Source: Saprospiraceae bacterium (GTDB lineage Bacteria > Bacteroidota > Bacteroidia > Chitinophagales > Saprospiraceae). Taken from it: DNA of 64,000 bases. Below the pieces are notes generated by a model. It had not been told where the DNA came from. It worked only from the letters and a program-made list of their open reading frames with translations, and did not search any database. The stretch's first letter is position 1. Each line of letters opens with the position of its first letter. Below, one piece after another: positions 25,658-33,340 of this stretch. The DNA is taken from assembly GCA_016717265.1 (NCBI GenBank), contig JADKFX010000001.1, forward strand, positions 868,001 to 932,000, written 5' to 3'. Made by a program: the position numbers and the translations under genes.

Positions 25658-26452
25658 TTAAAAGATGAGTTCTTTTATAAGAATATAACTAGCAACAATT
25701 AATAGAAAATATCCAAATACTGGTTTTAATTTAGAGGAGGAAATGGAACCGGAGACGGCAGCACCAATAAAACTTGATAGAATTGCAATTCCTGTAAAAA
25801 TGAATATAAAATTCCAATCTAAATGTTGAAGCAATTTAAAATCGCTCAATAAGCCAACGCCCGTATTAATTGCGATTATAAGTAGAGATGTACCAGCTGC
25901 AGTTTTAAAATCCAAATTTAGAATCAAAACCAATGCAGGTACAATCAAAAAGCCACCACCAGCTCCCAGAAGACCGGTAATAACACCTAATAATAGTCCA
26001 TTTAGTATAAAAGGAGCGATGGATTTTTTTTGATTATTTGGTAATATTGCAGAAGAGGAGGCCTGGATCATTTTAAAAGCGGATGTAAAAATTAACAAGG
26101 CAAATAATACCAGTAAGAAGGTCGATTTTTCTATAAGAATAGTATCTGTTTTCAGTACTGGATCTGGAATTAATGGTAATAAATATCTTCGGGTACACCA
26201 GATCGTAATTACCGAAGGAATTCCAAAAAGGAAGATAGCACGGGCATTTATTTTTTTTATCCGAATATAGTTTAATCCAGCAGATAAACTTGTGAGGCAA
26301 ACTACAAATAAGGAACTGGTAATGGCATCCATGGGGTTCATCCCTACAAGATATACTAGAATTGGAATCGTTAATATAGCACCTCCTGCGCCTAAAAGGC
26401 CCAATATAAATCCCATCAATATGGCTAATATATATGCAATAATTAGAGTCAT
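25658..26452 (-). CDS. TauE/SafE-family sulfite or sulfonate exporter
   Basis: The 264-residue membrane protein has about eight helices in two repeats, each beginning with the family pattern GxxxGLLGAGGG: MGFILGLLGAGGAILTIPIL at the N-terminus and VITGLLGAGGGFLIVPAL near residue 155. TauE/SafE proteins export sulfite, sulfonates or related anions. The gene stands between an Rrf2 regulator (114 bases upstream) and a rhodanese lipoprotein downstream, a grouping linked to sulfur-compound handling. Substrate is not readable from the sequence. Confidence 0.9.
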   Translation of the reverse strand: MTLIIAYILAILMGFILGLLGAGGAILTIPILVYLVGMNPMDAITSSLFVVCLTSLSAGLNYIRIKKINARAIFLFGIPSVITIWCTRRYLLPLIPDPVLKTDTILIEKSTFLLVLFALLIFTSAFKMIQASSSAILPNNQKKSIAPFILNGLLLGVITGLLGAGGGFLIVPALVLILNLDFKTAAGTSLLIIAINTGVGLLSDFKLLQHLDWNFIFIFTGIAILSSFIGAAVSGSISSSKLKPVFGYFLLIVASYILIKELIF

Positions 26453-26484
26453 ATAGTATTTTGTAAATCTAATAAATAAATAGT

Positions 26485-26502
26485 AAAATATTCAAATATT
26501 TT
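26485..26502. promoter_or_regulatory. AT-only 18-bp palindrome upstream of the TauE/SafE gene
   Basis: AAAATATT-CA-AATATTTT is a perfect inverted repeat 33 bases upstream of the exporter start. It could be an operator for the neighbouring Rrf2 regulator. In such AT-rich DNA chance is also likely. Confidence 0.3.
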
Positions 26503-26566
26503 TTTATTTAAGACTACAATTTTTAGAATACTTTCAATGTAATATCACAGAAAGCTCCGGATGCAA

Positions 26567-27004
26567 CTAATTCATTAATTGTTTTAAGAGTGTTTTTGCG
26601 TTTTTACCAGAAAGATCGGATATACTTAATTCATGAAAGATAGATTGCAATTCATTTTTCACTGGTGTTATGAAGGCATGCATTGGGCAGGGTCTTTTTG
26701 AGTTGCATTGTTTCCATTGCAGAATACATTTATCAAATGGATCTTTTGCATCTGTAATCTTAAGAATTTCTATCAGTTTAATGGAATTGTTTTCTTTAGG
26801 AAAGCTAAACCCTCCATTGGGCCCTCTTACCGATTTAATAATTTTTTTATGTGCTAATTTTTTAAGTATTTTACTCATAAAGTGTTTGGGTACACTTAAA
26901 CTTAATGCAATTTCGTCTGCTTGAATATTGCCTCCTTGGCTATTTGTAGAAGCCAAATATAAAATGCCTCTGACAGCATAGCCAAATGATTTAGAAAAAA
27001 TCAT
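26567..27004 (-). CDS. Rrf2-family regulator with Fe-S type cysteines (NsrR/IscR-like)
   Basis: I start at the ATG at 27004, giving MIFSKSFGYAVRGILYLAS, the normal Rrf2 N-terminus; the longer frame to 27058 adds 18 unrelated residues. The winged helix includes IALSLSVPKHFMSKILKKLA and the wing motif SVRGPNGGFSFP. Cysteines 93, 100 and 106 (C-x6-C-x5-C) match the cluster ligands of NsrR and IscR closely. Such proteins sense nitric oxide, iron-sulfur status or redox state. It lies head-to-head with the nos cluster (168 bases between starts) and upstream of the exporter/rhodanese genes, so it could control either side or both. Confidence 0.92.
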   Translation of the reverse strand: MIFSKSFGYAVRGILYLASTNSQGGNIQADEIALSLSVPKHFMSKILKKLAHKKIIKSVRGPNGGFSFPKENNSIKLIEILKITDAKDPFDKCILQWKQCNSKRPCPMHAFITPVKNELQSIFHELSISDLSGKNAKTLLKQLMN

Positions 27005-27050
27005 AGTGTAAATTTTACGAACAAAGTTATTTCCAACTAAAACTAGTTTG

Positions 27051-27086
27051 GATGACAAATATCATCTTTTTTGATAACTAATATCA
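27051..27086. promoter_or_regulatory. Two inverted repeats between the Rrf2 and nos genes, operator candidates
   Basis: GATGACAAATATCATC (27051-27066) has arms GATGA/TCATC; read on the minus strand it continues to AAGATGATATTTG, resembling an NsrR half site (AAGATGyATTT) but with shorter spacing. TGATA-ACTAA-TATCA (27072-27086) is a second perfect five-base repeat. Both lie in the divergent promoter region and are suited to an Rrf2 dimer. Binding is inferred only. Confidence 0.4.
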
Positions 27087-27109
27087 TGTATTCAAAATGA
27101 ACCCGGAGA

Positions 27110-27117
27110 TAATTTTG
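27110..27117 (+). promoter_or_regulatory. -7 element of the nos operon
   Basis: TAATTTTG fits TAnnTTTG exactly, 55 bases before the cytochrome c start. No TTG is found at the -33 position, as would be expected for a promoter needing an activator. Confidence 0.4.
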
Positions 27118-27123
27118 AATCTG

Positions 27124-27149
27124 AATTAAAGACATATATGTCCTTTATT
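27124..27149. promoter_or_regulatory. Palindrome in the nos leader with CRP/FNR-type geometry
   Basis: The core GACATATATGTC (27131-27142) is perfectly palindromic. With flanking AATTAAA and CTTTATT it forms a 26-base imperfect dyad. The half-site distance (four central bases between tetramers) is that of CRP/FNR-family operators, although the half site GACA differs from TTGAT. It lies just after the predicted start of transcription and 23 bases before the first gene. Confidence 0.4.
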
Positions 27150-27171
27150 AACAAAATTAAAATTCTGGAAA

Positions 27172-27645
27172 ATGAAAAGTAAGGTATTAAATGCAATAGC
27201 ATTACTTATGGTTTTTGGCATTTTAGCCATTAGCTGTAGTGGAGGTGTACAAAAAGATCAAAAACCAATTGACGTACAGGAACTTACAAAAAATCAGCCT
27301 GAAGTTCACGGTACCGAAGTGAAAGATGGAGAAATTACATTCGCAAGTCCTTTAAATGCTGAATGGGTAAAAAGTGGTCAGAATACCTATGATTTGAAAT
27401 GTTTAGCATGTCATAAACTAACAGAAGAAAAATTAGTAGGACCCGGATGGGCAGGTGTAACTAAAAAGCGAAATCCAACCTGGATTCTTAATATGATAAC
27501 TAATGTGGATATGATGTTGGATACCGATCCCGAAGCTCAAAAATTATTAGAACAATGTTTAGTTAGAATGCCAAATCAAAATATCAGTAAAGAAGAAGCA
27601 AGACAGGTTATTGAGTTTATGAGAAAGAATGATGGTGAGATGTAA
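27172..27645 (+). CDS. Nos-associated c-type cytochrome lipoprotein
   Basis: This 157-residue protein has a lipoprotein signal (LLMVFGILAISCSGG) and one haem c site CLACH at about residue 82, followed by LVGPGWAGVTKKR. A methionine in CLVRMPNQNIS is the likely second haem ligand. It is the first gene of the nos cluster, 47 bases before nosZ. Clade II nos clusters usually have such a cytochrome to pass electrons from the quinol side to NosZ, and I infer this role. The anchor would hold it on the periplasmic face of a membrane. Confidence 0.9.
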   Translation: MKSKVLNAIALLMVFGILAISCSGGVQKDQKPIDVQELTKNQPEVHGTEVKDGEITFASPLNAEWVKSGQNTYDLKCLACHKLTEEKLVGPGWAGVTKKRNPTWILNMITNVDMMLDTDPEAQKLLEQCLVRMPNQNISKEEARQVIEFMRKNDGEM

Positions 27646-27692
27646 GATTCATTAAAACGATACAATTTTTATTCACGATTAATTATTCAATC

Positions 27693-29681
27693 ATGTTTTT
27701 AAATATTTTGAAATTAAGTAAGTTCATCGCATTTGTGCTGGGTATTACATTTATAATTTACGGATGTAAGCCAAAAGGAATCCAATCGTCCGTAGGTGGA
27801 GACGCTGTAAAAGCATATGTTCCGCCAGGAAAATATGACGAATTTTATAATTTCGTCTCCGGTGGATTTAGTGGTCAAATGTCAGTCTATGGTTTACCAT
27901 CCGGAAGACTTTTTAGAGTAATCCCTGTTTTTTCAGTGGATCCTGAAAAAGGTTATGGCTATTCAGAAGAAACCAAACCGATGTTAAATACTTCTCATGG
28001 TTCTGTACCCTGGGATGATTTACACCATATAGCCTTGTCGCAAACAGATGGAGTTCATGATGGTCGATGGGCATTTGGTAATGCAAATAATACACCGCGT
28101 ATTGCAAGAATTGATTTAAAAACATTTCGCACTATAGAAATTATTGAAATTCCTAATAGTGCAGGAAATCACTCTTCTCCGTTTATCACTGAAAACTCAG
28201 AATATGTGGTAGCCGGAACCCGATTTAGTGTTCCAATTGGTGATAAATTAGATGTGCCTATCAGTAGCTATAAAGAAAATTTTAAAGGAACCTTAAGTTT
28301 TATTGGCTTGGATAAGCAAACTGGCAAAATGAATATTTCATTTCAGATTTTATTACCCGGTGTAAACTTTGATTTGGCACGTGCAGGCAAAGGCAAATCA
28401 CATGGATGGTTTTTCTTCAGTTGTTATAATTCAGAACGAGCCAATACGCTTCTTGAAGTAAATGCTTCGCAAAAAGATAAGGATTTTATACTATGCGTAA
28501 ATTGGAAAAAGGCCGAAGAATATTTGAAAGCTGGAAAGGGAAATAAAAAGTCCGTTAAATATGCCCATAATTCTTACGACGAACAAAAGCATATGGCAAA
28601 TAGTGTGATAGAAAACGAAGTCATCGTATTGGACCCAAAAGATTGTCCGGATATGGTTTATTTTATGCCTTGTCCAAAATCACCACATGGATGTGATACA
28701 GATCCAACAGGAGAGTATATAGTGGGCAGTGGAAAATTAGCAGCAATGATTCCAGTCTTTTCGTTTACAAAAATTCAAGCTGCTATTGCAAGTAAAAATT
28801 ATGAAGGTGATTATGAAGGAATTCCGGTGTTAAAATACGATGCTGTGTTGCACGGCGAAGTAAAGAAGCCAGGCCTTGGACCATTACATACAGAATTTGA
28901 TGGAAATGGAAACGCATATACATCATTTTTTGTCTCTTCGGAAATTGTTAAATGGCGTATTAGTGATTTGCAAGTTTTGGATCGGGTACCGACCTATTAT
29001 TCAATTGGACATTTATGTATTCCAGGTGGACCCACTAAAAAACCTTGGGGTAAATATGTGATAGCTTATAATAAAATAACGAAAGATCGGTATTTGCCAA
29101 CAGGTCCGGAATTAACACAAAGTGCGCAGTTATATTCAATCGATGGAGAAAAAATGAAATTATTATTAGATTTCCCAACAATTGGAGAGCCTCATTATGC
29201 AGAAGCTATACCGGCTGAACTCATTTCAAAGAACAGTGTAAAAATTTATAAGCTAGAAGAAAATAAAAATCCATACGCGAGTTTAGGTGAAAAAACAGCT
29301 AAAGTTGAAAGAAAAGGGAACGAAGTACATGTGTATATGACATCCATTCGTTCACATTTTGTTCCGGATAATATTGAAGGTGTTAAGTTAGGCGATGTAG
29401 TTTATTTCCATGTTACAAATCTTGAGCAGGATTGGGACGTACCCCATGGATTTGCTGTAAAAGGTGCTAATAATGCAGAACTTTTAATTATGCCGGGAGA
29501 AACACAAACACTGTTATGGAAACCAGAACGAATTGGCGTCTTCCCTATGTATTGTACTGACTTTTGTTCTGCATTACATCAGGAAATGCAAGGCTATATC
29601 CGGGTAAGTTCTGCAGGATCTAATCTGCCGATTAGTTTCAGTACAGGTAAAAAAGATCCAGAGCCAACGAAATCACTTTAA
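27693..29681 (+). CDS. nosZ: Nitrous oxide reductase NosZ, clade II, lipoprotein-type export signal
   Basis: NosZ reduces N2O to N2 in the periplasm with two copper centres. The CuA site at the C-terminus is intact: Cys621, Cys625, His629 and Met632 in YCTDFCSALHQEMQG, with His585 in VPHGFAV. Histidines of the catalytic copper-sulfur cluster are visible in DDLHHIALS and SPHGCDTDPTGEY on the propeller. The N-terminus (FVLGITFIIYGCKPKG) is a Sec/lipoprotein-type signal without twin arginine, which marks clade II. Length of 662 is normal. Downstream genes supply NosL, NosD, NosF and NosY for copper-cluster assembly. No nosR or nosX appears nearby, as expected for clade II. Confidence 0.97.
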   Translation: MFLNILKLSKFIAFVLGITFIIYGCKPKGIQSSVGGDAVKAYVPPGKYDEFYNFVSGGFSGQMSVYGLPSGRLFRVIPVFSVDPEKGYGYSEETKPMLNTSHGSVPWDDLHHIALSQTDGVHDGRWAFGNANNTPRIARIDLKTFRTIEIIEIPNSAGNHSSPFITENSEYVVAGTRFSVPIGDKLDVPISSYKENFKGTLSFIGLDKQTGKMNISFQILLPGVNFDLARAGKGKSHGWFFFSCYNSERANTLLEVNASQKDKDFILCVNWKKAEEYLKAGKGNKKSVKYAHNSYDEQKHMANSVIENEVIVLDPKDCPDMVYFMPCPKSPHGCDTDPTGEYIVGSGKLAAMIPVFSFTKIQAAIASKNYEGDYEGIPVLKYDAVLHGEVKKPGLGPLHTEFDGNGNAYTSFFVSSEIVKWRISDLQVLDRVPTYYSIGHLCIPGGPTKKPWGKYVIAYNKITKDRYLPTGPELTQSAQLYSIDGEKMKLLLDFPTIGEPHYAEAIPAELISKNSVKIYKLEENKNPYASLGEKTAKVERKGNEVHVYMTSIRSHFVPDNIEGVKLGDVVYFHVTNLEQDWDVPHGFAVKGANNAELLIMPGETQTLLWKPERIGVFPMYCTDFCSALHQEMQGYIRVSSAGSNLPISFSTGKKDPEPTKSL

Positions 29682-29705
29682 TCTTAATCTAGTTAAATTA
29701 CGAAT

Positions 29706-30278
29706 ATGAAAAATCTAAATCAATGCTTTTTATTGCTTTGTTTAATAGGATTAATCGCTTGTAACAATGCTGGCAAAGGAACTCCCGATGTTCCTGCAAA
29801 AGCTTCAGAAACCAATGAATCAGAAGACATGGGACAAGCTGGGGTGATTGATGATGATTCACAAAAGGACATTGTAAAAATTGCCATTAGTTCTGCAGAC
29901 CATAGTACTTTGGTTGCTGCATTAAAACAAGCAGAATATGTAAATGATTTGGCAAATGCTGGTCCGTTTACTGTTTTTGCACCTACCAATGCAGCATTTG
30001 GTAAACTTCCACCAGGTACTGTTGATGGTTTGATGAAACCAGACCAAAAATCTGCATTACAGAATATTTTAGAATATCATGTTGCGGTTGGTACTTATAA
30101 ACAGGATTTTTTAAATGATGGACAAACTATAGGAATGGCCAACGGTGATAATGTTTCGATTCAAATAAAAGATAATAAAATGATGGTGAACGGCAAAGCA
30201 AATGTCATTGCTACCGTTCAAGCATCCAATGGCATTATACATATTATTGATGAAGTGTTATTACCTTCTGCAAAATAA
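29706..30278 (+). CDS. Fasciclin (FAS1) domain lipoprotein of the nos cluster
   Basis: The 190-residue protein has a lipoprotein signal (CLIGLIACNNAG) and, after a short acidic linker, one FAS1 domain from about residue 55: LVAALKQAEYVNDLANAGPF, TVFAPTNAAFGKLPPGTVDG, LQNILEYHVAVGTY, and ASNGIIHIIDEVLLP. FAS1 domains mediate adhesion or protein contacts. It starts 24 bases after nosZ and is followed by a strong terminator, so it belongs to the first nos transcription unit. Its role in N2O respiration is unknown to me; perhaps it docks NosZ or the cytochrome at the membrane. Confidence 0.9.
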   Translation: MKNLNQCFLLLCLIGLIACNNAGKGTPDVPAKASETNESEDMGQAGVIDDDSQKDIVKIAISSADHSTLVAALKQAEYVNDLANAGPFTVFAPTNAAFGKLPPGTVDGLMKPDQKSALQNILEYHVAVGTYKQDFLNDGQTIGMANGDNVSIQIKDNKMMVNGKANVIATVQASNGIIHIIDEVLLPSAK

Positions 30279-30309
30279 TTAGGAAATCCAGAAGCATTTA
30301 ATTTGAGTT

Positions 30310-30348
30310 ATGGGTCGATGTAAATTTATTCTACTCGACCCATTTTTA
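30310..30348 (+). terminator. Intrinsic terminator inside the nos cluster
   Basis: ATGGGTCGA (30310-30318) pairs with TCGACCCAT (30335-30343), nine perfect pairs with four G-C in a row, followed by TTTTTAAT. It lies 31 bases after the fasciclin stop and 10 bases before the start of the next gene. It should reduce transcription of nosL-D-F-Y relative to nosZ. Confidence 0.8.
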
Positions 30349-30358
30349 ATATTTATGT

Positions 30359-31375
30359 ATGATAAAAATTAGCAGTACCTCTAGAATTATCATTGCAATA
30401 TCATCTCTTTCTTTGATTGTAACTTATTTTGTTCCAATCTGGAGAATAGATTTATTTGCGCCTCAATATCCTGAAGGTTTAACTATGAAAATTTGGTTAT
30501 ATACCTTAAAAGGAGATGTTGAAATTATTAATGGGTTGAATCATTATATCGGTATGCGGCACATTAAGGTTGAAATGTTTCCAGAATTTTCATTTTTAAT
30601 TTACATTGTCGCATTTTATATTTTATTAGGACTTATGGTTGCCTATTTTGGAAGACTTGCAATTCTATTCTGGTATTTAGTATTTACAGCCTTTGGTGGT
30701 GTATTTAGTATGTTCGATTTTTATCGTTGGGGTTATGATTATGGTCATAATTTAGATGATACTGCCGCAATTAAGGTTCCTGGTTTATCGTATCAGCCAC
30801 CTTTAATAGGTCACAAACGACTCTTAAATTTTGATGCTTATTCATTACCAGATATAGGTGGTTGGATCGTATTTATTGCTGCTACCATAATGCTGATAAT
30901 ATGGATCTATGAATATTACAGACATCATAAATTTCATATGAATAAGCCAATCCTTGGTTTGCTTTTTATAAGTTTATTTTCTATTTCATGCAATGTGAAA
31001 CCAGAACCATTCAAATATGGAGTAGATATTTGCTATACCTGTAAGATGGGAATCATTGAACCCAGATTTGGAGCAGAGTGCGTAACGAAGAAAGGTAAAA
31101 TATATAAATTTGATGATATAGGCTGTATGGTTCGATTGTTAAAATCAGGAATGTTAGAAGAATCGGAGTTAAAATATATCGTAGTTGCAAACTACGAAAA
31201 GGAAAATGAATTATTGGATGTTAATACAAGTACATTTGTTGTTGGAACTGAAATTAAAAGTCCAATGAATTTCAATACTGCAGCATTTTCAGATACCATA
31301 CAAGCAAAATTATTTATTTTACAAAAACAACTTAAAATATTGGATTGGCATGCCGTTTATCAAAATATCGAATAA
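30359..31375 (+). CDS. nosL: Fusion of a nos-type membrane protein with the copper chaperone NosL
   Basis: Residues 1-190 form a membrane protein with about four helices (IIIAISSLSLIVTYFVPIW, FSFLIYIVAFYILLGLMVAY, FGGVFSMFDFYRWG, IGGWIVFIAATIMLIIWIY). Then comes an internal Met194 and a complete lipoprotein signal (LLFISLFSISCNVK, Cys211). The last 125 residues are NosL with the copper motif CYTCKMGI (Cys225, Cys228, Met230) and DDIGCM. NosL delivers copper to NosZ on the outer face. The frame is continuous with no stop at the junction. Either SPase II cuts at Cys211 to free a lipoprotein, or an internal start at 30938 is used. The 3' end overlaps nosD by 26 bases. Confidence 0.88.
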   Translation: MIKISSTSRIIIAISSLSLIVTYFVPIWRIDLFAPQYPEGLTMKIWLYTLKGDVEIINGLNHYIGMRHIKVEMFPEFSFLIYIVAFYILLGLMVAYFGRLAILFWYLVFTAFGGVFSMFDFYRWGYDYGHNLDDTAAIKVPGLSYQPPLIGHKRLLNFDAYSLPDIGGWIVFIAATIMLIIWIYEYYRHHKFHMNKPILGLLFISLFSISCNVKPEPFKYGVDICYTCKMGIIEPRFGAECVTKKGKIYKFDDIGCMVRLLKSGMLEESELKYIVVANYEKENELLDVNTSTFVVGTEIKSPMNFNTAAFSDTIQAKLFILQKQLKILDWHAVYQNIE

Positions 31376-32618
31376 AAGTGGGAAGCTTTATTTGGGAGTT
31401 ATTCTGATATTTTTGTTTTCAGCATCTACTCTTTTGGCCAGAACATTATTTGTGGGCCCCAATCATAATGTAAAAAATTTAAAGAATACTATTCAAATTG
31501 CCAGGGATGGTGATACTATATTATTAGATGGGGGTTATTACAATGAAGGTAATTTGATTATCGATAAAAATATTTGTCTTATCGGGAAGAATTTGCCGGT
31601 GCTAGATGGAGCCTTTAAATATGAAATATTGACGATAAGTGGAGATCATATTGCGATTTCAGGTATTAAATTTATTAACTGCGGCGCCTCTGCGATGAAT
31701 GATTTTGCATCTATTAAATGTATTGATGCTACGAATATCTTGCTTTCAAATAATGTTATCATAGATTCCTATTTTGGAATTCACGTTTCGAATTCGTCGA
31801 ATATTAAAATCGTTGATAATATCATTGTAGGATCCCCAAAGACAGAGCAGAATTGTGGCAATGGCATTCATTTGTGGAAATGTAATCATATCATTATTAA
31901 TGACAATCAAGTGCGTGGTCATCGGGACGGAATCTATTTGGAGTTTGTAACAGAATCTATGATTCAAAACAATTTTAGTTCGAAAAATATCCGTTATGGA
32001 TTGCATTTTATGTTTTCTCATAAAAATGCTTATATCTGTAATACCTTTAAGGACAACGGAGCGGGTGTAGCAGTTATGTATTCACATGAAGTTCAAATGG
32101 AACAAAATACATTTGAAAATAACTGGGGAGCGTCTGCTTATGGAATATTACTAAAAGACATTTCTGATAGTAAAATATATGGCAATTTCTTTATTAAAAA
32201 CACTGTTGGGATTTATATGGAAGGGAGCAGCCGAATTATCGTTATGAAAAATTTATTTAAGGAGAATGGTTGGGCTCTAAAAGTGCAAGCCAGTTGTGAT
32301 GGAAACTCATTTTTAAATAATAATTTCTTTGGAAATAGTTTTGATGTTTCCACAAATGGCACGATGACTTTAAATACATTTTCAGAAAATTATTGGGATA
32401 AGTACGAAGGTTATGATCTTGCGAAAGATGGATTTGGTGATATTCCGTATCATCCGGTAAATTTGTTTTCGATGATTGTAGAACAAAATCCAAGCACCTT
32501 AATATTATTGAGAAGTATTTTAATTTCCTTTTTAGATAAGGCAGAAAAAGCCATCCCTAGTTTGACGCCCGAAAACCTATTTGATAAAAAGCCTTTACTT
32601 TTTCCAAATATATTATGA
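31350..32618 (+). CDS. nosD: Periplasmic NosD, parallel beta-helix copper-assembly protein
   Basis: NosD works with the NosFY transporter to assemble the catalytic copper-sulfur cluster of NosZ. After a signal peptide (LYLGVILIFLFSASTLLA) the 422-residue protein has the right-handed beta-helix ladder of the family: IQIARDGDTILLDGG, ISGIKFINCGASA, GIHLWKCNHIIINDNQ, GLHFMFSHKNAYICNTF, and GFGDIPYHPVNLFS near the C-terminus (a NosD signature). It overlaps the NosL fusion by 26 bases and nosF by four (ATGA), so translation of the three is coupled. Confidence 0.96.
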   Translation: MPFIKISNKSGKLYLGVILIFLFSASTLLARTLFVGPNHNVKNLKNTIQIARDGDTILLDGGYYNEGNLIIDKNICLIGKNLPVLDGAFKYEILTISGDHIAISGIKFINCGASAMNDFASIKCIDATNILLSNNVIIDSYFGIHVSNSSNIKIVDNIIVGSPKTEQNCGNGIHLWKCNHIIINDNQVRGHRDGIYLEFVTESMIQNNFSSKNIRYGLHFMFSHKNAYICNTFKDNGAGVAVMYSHEVQMEQNTFENNWGASAYGILLKDISDSKIYGNFFIKNTVGIYMEGSSRIIVMKNLFKENGWALKVQASCDGNSFLNNNFFGNSFDVSTNGTMTLNTFSENYWDKYEGYDLAKDGFGDIPYHPVNLFSMIVEQNPSTLILLRSILISFLDKAEKAIPSLTPENLFDKKPLLFPNIL

Positions 32619-33340
32619 TAGAAGTAATTGGTTTGAATAAAAAATTTAAGAAAGTTTGCGCTTTAGAGAACCTACAGGTGCAGTTTGAGAAAGGGCAGGT
32701 AGTTTCATTAATAGGCCCAAATGGCTCCGGAAAAACAACATTCATAAAATGTATTCTTGGGTTGGTGAAACCAGATTCTGGAGATATTCTAATCAATGGA
32801 AAATCGATATTAAACTCTTATTTGTATCGATCTAATATTGGATATATGCCACAAATTGGAAGATTTCCTGACCATATGAAAGTTTACCAAATTTTTGATT
32901 TACTGAAAAATGTTCGGCACAATTGTAATAGCGATATCGACGAAGAATTAATACATTCCTATAAATTGGAAGACCTGTTTCACAAACCAATGCGAACCTT
33001 ATCAGGAGGAACACGGCAAAAAGTCAGTGCTGCTATATCCTTTTTGTTTAATCCTGAAATTTATATCCTGGATGAGCCGACTGCCGGATTGGATCCGCTT
33101 TCTTCCGAAATACTTAAAGAAAAAATTTATAACGAAAAGCAAAAAAATAAATTAGTATTAATAACATCACATATATTAAGTGATTTGGATGATCTAACGA
33201 CAGATGTATTGTATTTGCAAGAAGGAAGAATCCAATTCAGTAGTAGCTTGATTGAATTGAGAAAACAGACAGGAGAACAAAAATTTGAGAAGGCAATTGC
33301 AAAATTAATGAAACTAAAATTATCGAATTCCGGATGCTAA
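32615..33340 (+). CDS. nosF: NosF, ABC transporter ATPase for NosZ maturation
   Basis: The 241-residue ABC ATPase has Walker A GPNGSGKTT, the Q-loop region YMPQIGRFP, the signature LSGGTRQKV, Walker B IYILDEPTAGLD and the switch His in ITSHI. It energises the NosDFY complex, which exchanges a sulfur or copper-related species across the inner membrane. Its start overlaps nosD by four bases and its end overlaps nosY by seven. Confidence 0.96.
   Translation: MIEVIGLNKKFKKVCALENLQVQFEKGQVVSLIGPNGSGKTTFIKCILGLVKPDSGDILINGKSILNSYLYRSNIGYMPQIGRFPDHMKVYQIFDLLKNVRHNCNSDIDEELIHSYKLEDLFHKPMRTLSGGTRQKVSAAISFLFNPEIYILDEPTAGLDPLSSEILKEKIYNEKQKNKLVLITSHILSDLDDLTTDVLYLQEGRIQFSSSLIELRKQTGEQKFEKAIAKLMKLKLSNSGC

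Noticed and set aside
30930..30990. Frameshift or assembly error joining the membrane protein and NosL
   Set aside because: The frame is open across the junction with normal codon use on both sides and no homopolymer at the join; a true fusion is simpler, though re-sequencing would be decisive.
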